64,000 nt of DNA from Dryococelus australis (lineage: Eukaryota; Arthropoda; Insecta; Phasmatodea; Phasmatidae), in NCBI GenBank assembly GCA_029891345.1, contig CM057009.1, positions 309,693,666 through 309,757,665 on the forward strand. Direction: 5' to 3'. Every line of letters begins with the position of its first letter. The first letter of the stretch is position 1. The notes under the pieces were generated by a model, which saw nothing but the letters and a program-made list of their open reading frames with translations, was not told the DNA's origin and searched no databases. Below are positions 13,202-24,095 of the stretch, piece by piece. A program made the position numbers and the translations under genes.

Positions 13202-13297
13202 GAAAATCTTCCTCGTCGGAGGTACAGGGGCGCGAATCCAGAAACCTCCGTCTACAAGTCGGCCGGCCATCCTACCCCTGAGCTATGGAGGCAGGGC
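13202..13297 (-). mobile_element. tRNA-derived SINE remnant (family D) at the edge of the minisatellite
   Basis: On the minus strand this reads as a tRNA-like head with box A, TAGCTCAGGGGTAGGATGG, and box B around GGATTCGCGCCCC. It matches the family D SINE at 34594-34827. The junction GCGACAAGCGAACTGAAAAT matches GCGACATGCGAACTGAAAAT in that copy at 34728-34747, so the last minisatellite unit and this SINE are continuous. Confidence 0.75.
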
Positions 13298-13960
13298 AAT
13301 TAGTTGAGCTACCAAGCTTAGTTGGAAAAACAAGAGGAAAATATATGTCATAGCTCTTGTCGAAATCGTCAAGTTTTAAGTTGTATGTTCATTCTTTCAG
13401 TTTTTGGTTTAATTGGTAGATACTGTTAGGATTGATAAAACTAATAGTAGGACTATATATGAGTGCACTCTCTTCACCACGTTATATGCAGTTTAAACCT
13501 TCAAACACAGCGCTGTAATGATTACATGAAAACGAAATGGAAGACGCAGCAGCGGAATGAAAGGCTGAATATTCATATTACCTCGTAAAATGGTGTTTTT
13601 AAAGAAAAAACACATTTTAGAAAGTACTTTGTAACACATTTTAGAAAATATTTTGTATTGGTTTTATTAGTTTATTCGTTGTTATTTCACTTGATATACA
13701 CTGTTTAAGAGGCATTTTTAATCGTTGTTTGACGACCATTTTTACACGCTGTTTAACTTATCCATCAGTCAAATGAAAAACAGTGAAAAAAATTATTGAT
13801 GAATCAGTGTAAAATGTCACTGAATCAATAAGTGAAAGAAATCTGGCGTTTTTTCACTGATTCATTAGTTAAATTCACTGAAGTGACTGTTGAGTCAGTC
13901 TTGTAAGTACAGTTGATTGATTAAAACTGTGGAATTCTCACTGATTCAGATTTAGAGTGT

Positions 13961-14449
13961 ATAGAATATGAATCGTTTTTAGATGTAAGTTTATGCTAGT
14001 TAAGTAAAAAAAGTTAAACCCTTATTTTCTGTCTTAATATTACGAGGACATTAATAATAAACAATAAAAAATGTTAATGCCTTTCAGAAAAATAATTTAC
14101 AATTATGTCATTATACGACTTTTGTAAACAATGCTAGCACAAAATATACTGTATATTAAGAGTACGTAATACATTTAAAATCCATATTCGAAGCATTTGC
14201 ATTTAATGAAGTATCACTATGCAAATATTAACTCGGGAGTCTTTCATTATCCTTTCGGTTAACTGCTTTTCGTGAGAAAGTATTTTAAAAATTTATTATA
14301 GTAGCAAATGTTTAAGGTTATATCATCCTACGAAATATATAACGTTATTTCAATATACGTTTGTTTTTATCAAATTTAGACAACACTTTATCCGACTATA
14401 TAATATGTTCTAACTTCACCAAAAGCTCAGAATTAATCTTTCCGCGGTG
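13961..14449. other. Non-coding AT-rich sequence
   Basis: No gene or clear repeat was seen. Confidence 0.5.
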
Positions 14450-15440
14450 TTGGCCTACACTGAGAGAAATGGGCGGAGAGAATTTACAAAGCAGTTCTGT
14501 AGTGGCATTTTATGGTAGCGACAAGTAAACTTTAGTACCAGCAGCAGAATGTTCTGTAATACTTTATAATACAAATTGTTAGCAGAACAATCTAAATATT
14601 GTTAAAAGTTATTCTGTTGTGGGAACCATCATTTCTGTACCAGGAACGGTGATTTTGCAGTAGGAATTATACAGATAGTTGTAAACACAATCTTACAGTA
14701 TTGTTACGATAACAGAAAAATATATTTTAAACGCAACAGAGCTGTTTGGTAACTGTAACAGAATGTTCTGTAAAAATCACCTCTTTTTTTCCCCATAAGT
14801 TTACAGAAAAAGTAAGGTAGCTACAACAGTGTCATGAACTACTGGAGGTACCCTACGATTCTGTTAAGATTACAGAGCTAGTATTGTAGAGTTAACAAAC
14901 AAGTATTCTAATTACAACAGTGCCGTGCACTGTTAGAGGAACCATCTGATTCTGTTCACATTACAGAGCTAGTATTGTAGAGTTAACAAACAAGTATTCT
15001 AATTACAACAGTGCCGTGCACTGTTAGAGGAACCATCTGATTCTGTTATGATTACAGAGCTAGTATTGTAGAGTTAACAAACAAGTATTCTAATTACAAC
15101 AGTGCCGTGCACTGTTAGAGGAACCATCTGATTCTGTTCACATTACAGAGCTAGTATTGTAGAGTTAACAAACAAGTATTCTAATTACAACAGTGCCGTG
15201 CACTGTTAGAGGAACCATCTGATTCTGTTCAGATTACAGAACTGGTATTGAAGGGTTAACAATCAAGTATGGTAACTATAACAGTGTCGCGGATTGTTAG
15301 CGGTACCCTCTGGTTTTGTTAAAAGATTACAGAACTAAAACTATAGCGTAAAAAACAAGTATGGTAATTACAAAAGTATCACGGATTGTTAAATACGCCC
15401 TCTAATTATTTTAAAGATTATAAAACTAGTATAATTAACA
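14450..15440. repeat. 91-bp tandem repeat domain
   Basis: The motif TTACAGAGCTAGTATTGTAG recurs with TACAG starting at 14871, 14962, 15053, 15144 and 15235, exactly 91 bp apart. Two more diverged units follow (spacings about 92-93 bp). Upstream, from about 14480 to 14830, older and shorter related motifs such as CAGAATGTTCTGTAA appear. The central four units are nearly identical while the edges are diverged, the usual pattern of unequal exchange. No coding content. Confidence 0.9.
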
Positions 15441-16886
15441 ATACAGAAGATAAATGGGAAAATGTTGCTATTGTGAAGTAATATTTATTTAGTGGAGGCT
15501 GCTGACAATCTGCGAAGGCAGTGTGCACCCGTTAAAGTGTTGGCAGACAAGGCCATGCTAGGCGTTAAATATTATAATAGCAAAAAGGGTGTCAGGCTGT
15601 CCTAATAATTTTTTAAAAGACTTATATCATTTTCCAAAACAGGACATAAAAAAGAAATAACTAACGCCATATTTCTATTGGTATTACAAATAATCTGATG
15701 TGAAAGAAAAACTTGTTTTCACAAAAGTTGCGCGTAAAAAACATTTTTATATCAGATGCCACCCAATGTTGTATAAAATAAAAACAGATAACAGAAAGGA
15801 AAGATAATTTTATTAAATAAGTAAGCTAACTCATATACTAATTCGTCGCGTCGAGATTCGTCTGCAGATAGGTTACACGATAGGTTTAAAAAATTAATGT
15901 AAAACAAACACATTTAAAAACCTCAATCTCATAACTGATATAATTGTCGAGTGATCTAAGGCGTCCATCTATCAACACAAGGTTCGGCAGTTCGTCGTTC
16001 CCTGCTTCCACAAAGAATTTTTCAAGCCCTAAAAAATAAGTACAGATAGCAGAGAATCCCATGAGACGACGAGGAAATTACAATAGATCACACAAGATGG
16101 CTAGGCTGCCATGCCGCTCAGTTAAGACAACGTAACAGATTGTTAGCACTACCATATGTTACTGCTAGGTGCACAATCAGCTCTGTAGCGGCATCAGAGC
16201 AGCATTGTAGGGAATACCATACTGGATTGTAGTCAGAACACTACTCGTTTGTAATTGCAACATTCTATTCTGTAGAATGCAATGACGTCACTGATTTACG
16301 GTGCACTGACATATTACATGTTTTGTTGGGGTTACCATGCCTTTAATAGTATTCTTAGGGTAGCCACAACCAAACATACTGTCGTCCTTATTTCAAGATT
16401 CTTGGAGGGTAACGGCTGCAGAATTATAGTCTCTACAACATTTTTTTTTTTTCAGTATACTGTGAAGGGCATCAGTAATTATGAAATAGTGAACCACTGC
16501 CAAAATTAATACAATTTTCAAAAGTTTTATGTAGAAATATATACGTTTTATTCTCATGTATGTTACATAGTACAAGCATTATCGTGACCTAAAAAATGAA
16601 TAACATGTTTGTTTCGGGCAGACAGGAAATAGCTGAATCAGTAAAAAGTACGTTAGTTAGGTTGCTTGTTGTATACCAACTGTGAACAATCTTATTGCCC
16701 AGCATTTGTGGAGCAAAATTGTATGTTACATTTAGGAATTGTAAAATGGTTAATATTCACCAACATTAACCACTGGATCAGACGCAAGAAGGCAGAGCTC
16801 GGGAGATGGGGGAGTCAGCTTACAAACACAATGAATGTCTACTTAGCTGCGTAAGTTTTAATTATATATTTTTATTTTTATTTCAG
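15441..16886. other. Non-coding interval with a second block of the 91-bp-related motif
   Basis: From about 16125 to 16440 the motifs GTAACAGATTGTTAGCA, GCTCTGTAGCGGCATCAGAG and GTTTGTAATTGCAACATTCT resemble the repeat units at 14.45-15.44 kb. The AT-rich piece between (15450-16120) may be an insertion or a diverged part of the same domain. A T-run lies at 16440-16452. No gene found. Confidence 0.45.
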
Positions 16887-16946
16887 GTCTGGATCTGAGG
16901 ATGGCGCTGAACAAAGCTGGGCTTACAGTTTTCGTCGCTGTTGGCT
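16887..16946 (+). CDS. Secreted-protein gene, first coding exon (signal peptide)
   Basis: The exon is bounded by a pyrimidine-rich acceptor ending in TTTCAG (to 16886) and a consensus donor GTAAGT at 16947. The start ATG at 16901 is preceded by 14 exon bases, so an upstream untranslated exon must exist. It encodes MALNKAGLTVFVAVG plus one base of the next codon (phase 1). Joined to the exon at 38622 this gives a hydrophobic signal peptide with cleavage expected near residues 22-24. The intron after it is about 21.7 kb and full of transposons. The exact splice-phase fit with three later exons is the main evidence that it is real. The product would be secreted or a membrane protein with an extracellular N-terminus. 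The function is not recognised; see the exon at 55505. Confidence 0.8.
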
Positions 16947-17929
16947 GTAAGTAACAATATTTCATTAGTTATGTGATTTAGTCCATTTAAACACAGCAAT
17001 AATACTTGAGCATTGCTCAATTATCTAAAAAAATGTCAACTTTCATAAAAATTTAAGTTACCTTCGCCTACGTATTTCATTGTCATCCATAAAATACTAA
17101 TATTTCAGTTACATTTATGCAATTTTTAACAAACATTTAATTGACGTAATATTGTTTTTATTAAATATATCTAAACACTGTGAGCTATGTGAGAAACTTC
17201 CCCTCATTTAATCTCATCGAGGGATGAAGGTCACTCTGAAAGCCTTCCTCCACATTGCTGGAATTTCTCTGGGAAACTTCCACCCCTTTCTCTGATTGTT
17301 TAACGTCTCTTCAAAACCGCAAAATAAGTGTTCTGTTTGCACCATCGCCATATTAAGTTCCTGCGCCAAATTTTCTGCGAGAAAACTAGCTACTACTGCT
17401 GAAAACCTGTACACACGGGATAAAGCTCTACGCTCAGAGTACATAATCGCTTATTCGGTCTGCAAAGTTTCCGTCTCGTGGCCCGATTAGTTGCAAGCAC
17501 TTTCCTGGCGTGAGCTGGTAAGCGTTGAACTGAGATTTATGCTCTGCCTTGTTTATTTAATACCTCATCTGGTTAACTTGCAGTTATATAGTCTCCGCTT
17601 GGCTAACTGCAAACCCAGATTTATAAGCTCTTAACCTCGCCAGCGTCAGTGCAGCACAACATATTCATTATGACGTACGTAGAGGTCAGTATCCACAGAT
17701 GTTGCAAACTATGCCTGCAGAGCAGTCAACTTTAGCGTGTGCAGCGAATTGTGGAGGGTTAGAGAGAGACAAAGAAGAAATGCCAACAAATTCTCCTGCA
17801 TTCCTTTCTGTGAGTCTTCGCAACTTTGTATTTTATAGCTTTACTGTTTGCGACTTGCGTTGGCTGATCTTCCCAAATATTTTTTTCGCAACTGGGAATC
17901 GCTCCGGGAGATGCTGCCGGGTATTGGAT
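16947..17929. other. Intron 1, non-coding part
   Basis: No repeat or nested gene was recognised in this first kilobase of the intron. Two overlapping short open frames on opposite strands near 17214-17490 lack support. Confidence 0.5.
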
Positions 17930-18052
17930 TGGATTTATTAACGTCCCGCAGTGTTATTCCTGAAGCCTTATCAACTGACTTATGACCTAACTTAAAATAA
18001 CACCCATGCCTTTACCTGGGATTCGAACCCAGAAACTACCTTCGTTCAGGCA
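17930..18052 (-). mobile_element. tRNA-derived SINE fragment with AATCCAATCC tail
   Basis: The minus strand contains GGGTTCGAATCCCAGG, a clear polymerase III box B. After about 80 bp it ends in AATAAATCCAATCCAATA, a short tandem tail typical of arthropod tRNA SINEs. The box A half is not clearly preserved. Confidence 0.6.
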
Positions 18053-18239
18053 ATTTTTAGATTTTAACAAAGTGACATAAGAGAGACCCACAGATGACAC
18101 ATGTGAAATTTCAGATGTGGTTGTCTCACAGCATGTCTACTTCTCGGGGCAGTTATCACCTTTCACTCTTCCACAGTACATTCAAAGGAAATATGTTAAG
18201 ACAGTGGCATGATAACCTTGCTAGCTCGCTGCACTAGGT

Positions 18240-19667
18240 CGTAGTAAAAATACCTTTACATTATTTTTCTTATCTAAAATGTATTTAATGCCAACTTCGT
18301 TCCTAATGATGTTCATTGTTAATTCATGTGAAGAACTAGTAATAATTTGGAAGATAGGTGTAACAAAAGTATTTTTTTTATTCTTGACCAAAACTTTTTT
18401 AATTACGCTGAAATATAATTTTTATTTTGCAACATTTCTTTAAGTTTTTTTCAACACCAGCATTATTCATAAGAATAAATCTTTTACTGAGTAGTGAAAT
18501 TAAATTCTTAATTTTTTAAGTACGAGGTACTGAATCTGAATTTGTTTCTTAGCTTACTTTTCAGCTAAAAATTCTGCGACATATAAAACTTACATTACCC
18601 AAAAAAACATACTCTTAAATAAACTTGAACATTTGTAAACAATAATATCCATATTACTTCGTTTTCTGGTATCATATTACTATCTGCTTTATAATATTTT
18701 AGTTCTTTGAGATCTCTGTACATTCCATTCACATAAATTATGGACACAATCTGGAGAATATTTGTTATTTTTAAATTTAAATTTCAATATCCTTAAGGTT
18801 TATAATTTATTTGGAATTATTTAAAATTATCTTTAGCTTTCAAAGATTTTCCGTTATTTTCTTCATTATTAATTTCTTGAAATTGTTAAAATTATTTTAC
18901 TATTGTTCATCAATAAACATATTAATGTTCAATTCACTGCAAAATTTCTTCAGAGATATGACTATATCGTTTTCATATTCTATGCCTTGTTACATTTTTC
19001 ACCAGATTAATTTACAAACATTTTTATTTCAATAGATTACATATTTTGGCATATTAATAAAATCTTTAGTAGCATCGCTCCCAATCTTACTGGTTTATGT
19101 TTTTCACATTTTCTAAAAAAATATTTTCTAAACTTGTTTGGCAATGTTCCCATTTTAAAAAATTTCCTATCCATCATATACTTAGATGACTAATTAAGTA
19201 TTTATATTTACATTTATTTATTTTATTAACAGTATAGTTTTGTGTTTCTTTAATTATTGATTAAAACAAATTATTAAGAATATTTTACAAGTGTCTATTT
19301 TTGTCGTACTATTTTGCTTTAAAATTTGTTTGGAAAAATCTTGACTCCAGATGTAACGACCATATTTTCATTTAGAGATTTACAGTAAATTTTGATATTT
19401 TAGTCTCGCAGTATTTCCAAATTTTATATGATTAATTTTAATTGGTTCATTGAAAGATTGAATATTTGGAAAATATCAACTTCCTCTTACCATTTCGGAA
19501 TGACATCAAAGTTCATTAATGTTCTATTCTATTCAGTTAAACAAATGATAAAAAAAAGCTTGTAATTAGACACATCTAGCTTAACACTAAAACGTCATTA
19601 AGGGCCAAAATAAAATTTATAATATTTTTTTTCAGTAGTAATTTTTCTGCTATTTCCACATAAGGGG
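18240..19667. other. AT-rich island 1, left part, with coding-like traces
   Basis: The base composition shifts to strongly AT-rich relative to the preceding intron. On the minus strand around 18904-18985 a run such as YENDIVISLKKFCSELNI reads like protein rather than random AT sequence, but is hemmed in by stops. The plus-strand frame 18811-19035 is rich in F, I and L, as expected for its mirror. No family was recognised. It may belong to the same kind of decayed element as the 39.3-46.4 kb island. Confidence 0.3.
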
Positions 19668-20551
19668 TAGGGGAGAGCAGGGTAAAGTGGCCACTCTAAG
19701 GTAAAATTATATTTCAATCGTGTACTGCAAGAAAATATAAAATATAAAATTACCTTTCATATAAAATAGTTATCATACAACCAATTAAAACTATTATTTT
19801 TTAATACTGTGGATTCTTATATTTTTTATTGAATTTTAAACACTTGTTAGGTCGGGTAAATTGGCCACTGACTGGCCACTTACGTTCTTTGCATTGACGA
19901 GTTTCTCCCCTTTGGTACATAATCTACAGCAATCAGTTGGGGACAGAATTAAATACTTGGAAGTTACGAAAACCGATACAAACATGCTTCTGCCATTGGC
20001 GAGCGTTTTGAAAATACTTTTAGGGTTTTATTACCGCTGTCTGCTAGAAGCTACATTGCTGTTCCTAGCATTAATTTTCATATGGAATAGTATTACCTCT
20101 CCTTTTGATTACTGCAATCAATACTCTCAAGTGGAGAATGTTTCAGCCCATTAGTCCAATAGCCACTTTGCCCTCTTGGACACCGCTGCACAAACGCTTG
20201 TATAGAGTAAAATCTAAGTAATCTACTAAATTTTCTGACTCGTGATTTCAACGCCTAATTCGTTATTTTGTATTGAGACTGTAGTAAATAATTGTAAACC
20301 TAATATTTTCTGAGATAAAATTAATAGATTTCATCACTTACCATACATTAGGCATAAACAAAACCACAAAAACTTTAATAAAACCAATAACTTGTAAGAT
20401 TACCAACTCAGATGCTCTCCGAACACTAATATCTTCCCTCTTACATTCTTCAAAAACCCTCGCCACCAGACTGCAGCACACTCCAGCGAAGTAACATTTG
20501 ATGGCCACTTAACACGCACTGGCCTCTTTACCTTGCCCCCCCCCCCCCCTA
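19668..20551. mobile_element. TIR element with GGTAAAGTGGCC ends
   Basis: The left end reads TAGGGGAGAGCAGGGTAAAG then TGGCCACT. The right end, on the opposite strand, reads TAGGGG (extended C-run) then CAAGGTAAAGAGGCCAGTG. The two ends are therefore inverted repeats about 880 bp apart. The motif GGGTAAATTGGCCACTG recurs inside near 19856. No transposase is encoded. Its GC-richer ends stand out from the AT-rich island it splits. The superfamily is unknown. Confidence 0.6.
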
Positions 20552-21765
20552 CTTTTAAATGGATTGTATTGTGCAAATAGACGACAAAATCGAACACCTG
20601 CATATTTTACCTCAAATTCTTCAATTTCTATTGTAAGTTATTCAAAAAAATGTTTTTAAAGATGTATAAATTTACTGTTCTGTCAATTACAAAATTTTTC
20701 GTTTCAAAACTTATTTGGTGTGAAATATTTTGTCTTTGATATAAACATAGAGAACTCTGATTTATTTGAATTTCCGATGCTATTACCATAATAGTTTACA
20801 TATATGCTTAAATGCTCTAATATATTTTAAGTTATTGAAATATATTAATTTGATGTTGATTCTAAAATTTGGTCTGTGATAGTAATTTCCACAATGAATT
20901 TACATCCAAGTTCGAGTTTTTTGTTTGACACTATTGCTAGTAATATAATTATTTTCCCCTGTACTAATTATGTAGTTTTGTGCTAAAAAAAAAAATCTCT
21001 TTTGACAAATGCAGAAAAGTTTAATGACGATACCTAGTTCATGAGGGCTGTATTAAAAAAAATTAATTCATATTTTTAGCATTCAAATATAATACTGTAA
21101 ATATTTCTGCTTTATATAATTTAAGCACACGTGATTTTAATTACCATGTGTTTATATGTTTAAAATATTTTTTTAACATAGGGATATTTTATTGCTTGTA
21201 CTAATTGTCTAATTGTACAACGTTTTATACATTCTGGATTCTATACTATTGTTTCCTTATAATATTGTTTTATAGTTTTATTCTCTACTTCTCTGTTTCC
21301 CTTTAATTTTTACATCACTTTTTAAATACTTTTTACAAACTTAAATTTCCAAACGTGTTTCAATACGTTTGTTTTTTAAAATATATCAAAATTTAATTTT
21401 AGTAAGAGTATTTTATTACGAAATAAATATTAAATTTTCAAAAAATTTATTTTGGATAACTGTTATATACTGGTTTTTGGTAAAAAAAATTTTATTTGTT
21501 AAAATAAGCTTACATAGGAAAATAATTTATGTGTATTTTTATAATTTGTTTATTTTTATTAAATGAGCTATAGAAATATAAACTTTAAGTCGTTTTCCAT
21601 TTTATTTCATTCATCTATCAATTATATGATAACTTTACATTAATTTATATAATTCAAATTTTTTAATCTTTCAAGTTGATTTATCACACATACTCCTTTA
21701 TTGAACGAAATATACTGTAAATGATGTATGTGATATAAGGCACGCGATATAATCGGTTCATGTGA
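20552..21765. other. AT-rich island 1, right part
   Basis: Strongly AT-rich. A minus-strand stretch across about 21250-21420 contains lysine-rich, protein-like runs such as YLKSDVKIKGKQRSRE, broken by stops. No recognised family. Otherwise nothing seen. Confidence 0.3.
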
Positions 21766-22092
21766 AAAACTGATATATTTCCTAAACTTTCTCGAGAAAT
21801 ATACAAATTTCTAAATAATGATCTGGCCCTTATAACTGTAAAGGCCGATGCTTATAAAATGATACTCCACATGCAAAGAACTGTCGCTGATATATATGCT
21901 AAAGTATCAGGTGATGAAGTAAGTGTTGATGAAGATCCTGGAGAAGATGATGTCGATCTTACAGATATAGTTACTAATCTCAGAGAGTTTGCTATAAAAG
22001 GTGATCTGTAGAAGGCAAAAGACCACAGGAGTACCGATTTAGTACTAGCAAACAAACCAGATATTTTCAACTATTTAAAACGTAAACAATAG
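21766..22092 (+). pseudogene. Coding-like acidic reading frame with one internal stop
   Basis: From just after a stop at 21763 the frame runs 81 codons to a TAG at 22009 and then 27 more sense codons to a second TAG at 22090. It carries no frameshift over 109 codons in an AT-rich setting. The composition is that of a real protein: a helical start (FPKLSREIYKFLNNDLALIT), a strongly acidic middle (GDEVSVDEDPGEDDVDLTD) and a basic end (NYLKRKQ). No start methionine was seen at the front, so it is probably the C-terminal part of a longer protein. No family recognised. It lies at the edge of AT-rich island 1 and may be part of that element. Confidence 0.5.
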
Positions 22093-22232
22093 GATTACAT
22101 TAATGATATGACTTGGTATTGCCCCACAAATTTCGTGTACTGAAAGGTGAACATTTCTAGTTAGATATGTTTTATTCTTACATCGATATTTCATTGTCAT
22201 GTGTGGTTCCAAAAATAATAAACCAACTCAGT

Positions 22233-22287
22233 GGCCTAGTGATTATTTAATGACATTTCTGGTTTGCTATCAAATAATCACTAGGCC
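22233..22287. repeat. Perfect 16-bp hairpin
   Basis: GGCCTAGTGATTATTT at 22233-22248 is followed after 23 bases by its exact complement at 22272-22287. No gene is adjacent, so a terminator or RNA role cannot be claimed. It could be a tiny palindromic insertion. Confidence 0.9.
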
Positions 22288-22589
22288 TGTGCAAGTTAGC
22301 AATTCAGCAAACAAGAGCTCAGGGGTGCTTGCAAGAACGAGACTGCGAAAGTTTTGAAGACTGGAGTTTCTATTGCAGCATGATTAGGGGACTTTTACTG
22401 AATTGGCAGGGTATTTTTGGTGTATGGCCGAAATGGTGGACTATTGTCGGTATATAGTCGATATACGGGATGATTCACGAGGAGGTACAGCCACTCGCGC
22501 GGCTTATAACTTACATCATTTGGAGCAAAATGTATCATATAAATGTGGGTCCTTCTCACAATATTTCAGAGTAATTCGACAATCAGCAT

Positions 22590-23121
22590 ACCAACCCTAC
22601 ATTGGAAAGGAGTTTTCAACACCGTTCCAGTATGAATGTGTGGTGTGGTGTCCTACACGATCGGCTGATTGAACCATTCATTTTCCCAGGACGCTTGACT
22701 GGCTTAGTGTATCTGCGATTTTTGAAAGAAGAACTTCTGTTGTTACTTGAGGATATTCCATTAGCAGTGAGATGTGTGATCCGGCAGCACGATGGTGCAC
22801 TTCCTCACTGCCACCCTGCTGTGGTTGAACATTTAAATGTGCATTTCCCTGAGAGATGAATAGGACGAAGGGGGGGATTCACTCCTGGCCTCCTCGATCG
22901 CCAGATCTAACACAACTTGATTACTGCGTATGCGGACGGATGACGGATGTTGTTTGCCAAACGATTGCACAAACACGTGTGGAACTTCTTGCGCGTATCA
23001 TGCATGCCGCTTCATAAATCGAAGACAGTCGTGTGCAGCTGCGTAGAGCAACACGTGCAGTTCATAAGCGTGCGGCCAAGTGTGTGAAAGTATATGGGAA
23101 CATTTGCGAACATCTTTTGTA
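22590..23121 (+). pseudogene. DDE transposase, C-terminal half, frameshifted
   Basis: The frame shows the family landmarks NVWCGVLHDRLIEPFIFPGR, RQHDGALPH (second catalytic D) and, after a frameshift near 22888, WPPRSPDLTQLDY (third acidic residue). It continues to LARIMHAAS, LRRATRAVHKRAAKCVKV and NICEHLL with a stop. This is the common insect Tc1/mariner-superfamily transposase type also seen at 36.6, 46.5 and 54-55 kb. The first catalytic region and the helix-turn-helix are missing. Stops and a frameshift make it non-functional. Confidence 0.85.
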
Positions 23122-23155
23122 AATTTTAAATCAAACATAAGCCACCAGGCACGTA

Positions 23156-23308
23156 AAATTTAATGTCTAATTGATTGAAATTAACTTCCTAGTACCTTGC
23201 GAGTGAAGTAGTACCACATGTGCGCACAAAAACTTTCACTCCCTATTACCCACGTCAATCGTCTAGTATTTCCCCGGGGGGTTTTTTAGACATTAAATGT
23301 GGTGATGG
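23156..23308. repeat. Short inverted-repeat unit, possible mini-MITE
   Basis: TTTAATGTCTAA near 23158 is matched by its exact complement TTAGACATTAAA near 23288-23299. The two arms are about 130 bp apart inside the larger transposon. No target duplication was established. Confidence 0.4.
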
Positions 23309-23925
23309 ATGTACCTCCCTTAACTCCATGGTTTCATTATAAAATGTGCATATGCATTTTCCAATGTAAGAAACTTCCAATGTTATACTAATTAATTTCT
23401 CCTAACTTGCCAAAAATTTTTAATTTAACTTTAATTCATATCTTAACTCTTGTACAATGGAGCCTCGAATTTGGTATTCCACCCTCGACACTGCCTCTTG
23501 TATAATCGCGAATTCCACCAACCTCCTACAAGATGACGACTCTTGCCTGAGCTCCTCGGCCCCACAGCTTCAACCCAACCCTACCAGGACATATACTAAA
23601 AAAACTTGAACTATACAGCAGCCGGGACAGACTGCTATTTCGACCTAGGGGGTAGTGTGGCGGGCTCCAGGGGGCTGCACAAAACGAAACTTGTTAGACG
23701 CAATTGTGATGCTCAACTGTAAACAATACGGCCAGATAATACATCCCTGAATTTACTTCTGAAAGGGTTACTATTTTATTCGTCATTTTCTAAATGTTTC
23801 AAATTACTCTGCAAATGTCGGGAATAGGACTTACATTTATATGACGTATTTTGCTCCAAATGATGTAAGGGATAGGCCCTGTGAGTGGCGGTAACTCCTC
23901 GTGAATCAACTTGTATATTCGGTAT

Positions 23926-24095
23926 TTAGGTGTAAAAAAGGTCGGTATAAGTGGTACGCCTAATATAGACAGTATGGTTGTTATGCATGATATTTTCACT
24001 ATGGCATAATGACGCATTTAGCAATGGTCGGTATGGTTGCTAGGCCGGTGTAGTCTTATATTCGGTATGGCTGGTAGGTTTGGTATAGTCTGTTG
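23926..24095. repeat. Degenerate GGTATGG-type repeats, left block
   Basis: Motifs such as GGTCGGTATGGTTGCTAGG and TCGGTATGGCTGGTAGG recur every 10-20 bp with substitutions. The same motif family resumes at 25690-26200. Confidence 0.55.

Larger units (their letters stand above)
11537..13960. mobile_element. Terminal-inverted-repeat (foldback-like) element with nested repeats
   Basis: The outer 22 bp are inverted and match at 20 positions: ACACTCTAAAT then TCGAATCAGTG on the left, and the complement of CACTGATTCAG then ATTTAGAGTGT on the right. Weaker inverted similarity continues inward. Both subterminal zones carry many copies of TCACTGA or its complement, a layout typical of non-autonomous DNA transposons whose transposase binds subterminal repeats. 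No transposase is present. Inside lie a SINE (11645-11902), a 31-bp minisatellite (12208-13201) and a second SINE remnant. No clear target duplication was found, so the superfamily is unassigned. Confidence 0.72.
22461..23925 (+). mobile_element. Tc1/mariner-superfamily transposon with long inverted ends
   Basis: The left end around 22465-22555 (GATTCACGAGGAGGTACAGC, then CTTACATCATTTGGAGCAAA) is repeated in inverted orientation at about 23825-23915. Between them is a C-terminal transposase remnant (22590-23121). The rest of the interior, 23130-23820, has no recognisable transposase sequence and includes another short inverted-repeat unit. The N-terminal DNA-binding half is missing, so the copy is deleted and dead. 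Confidence 0.72.
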
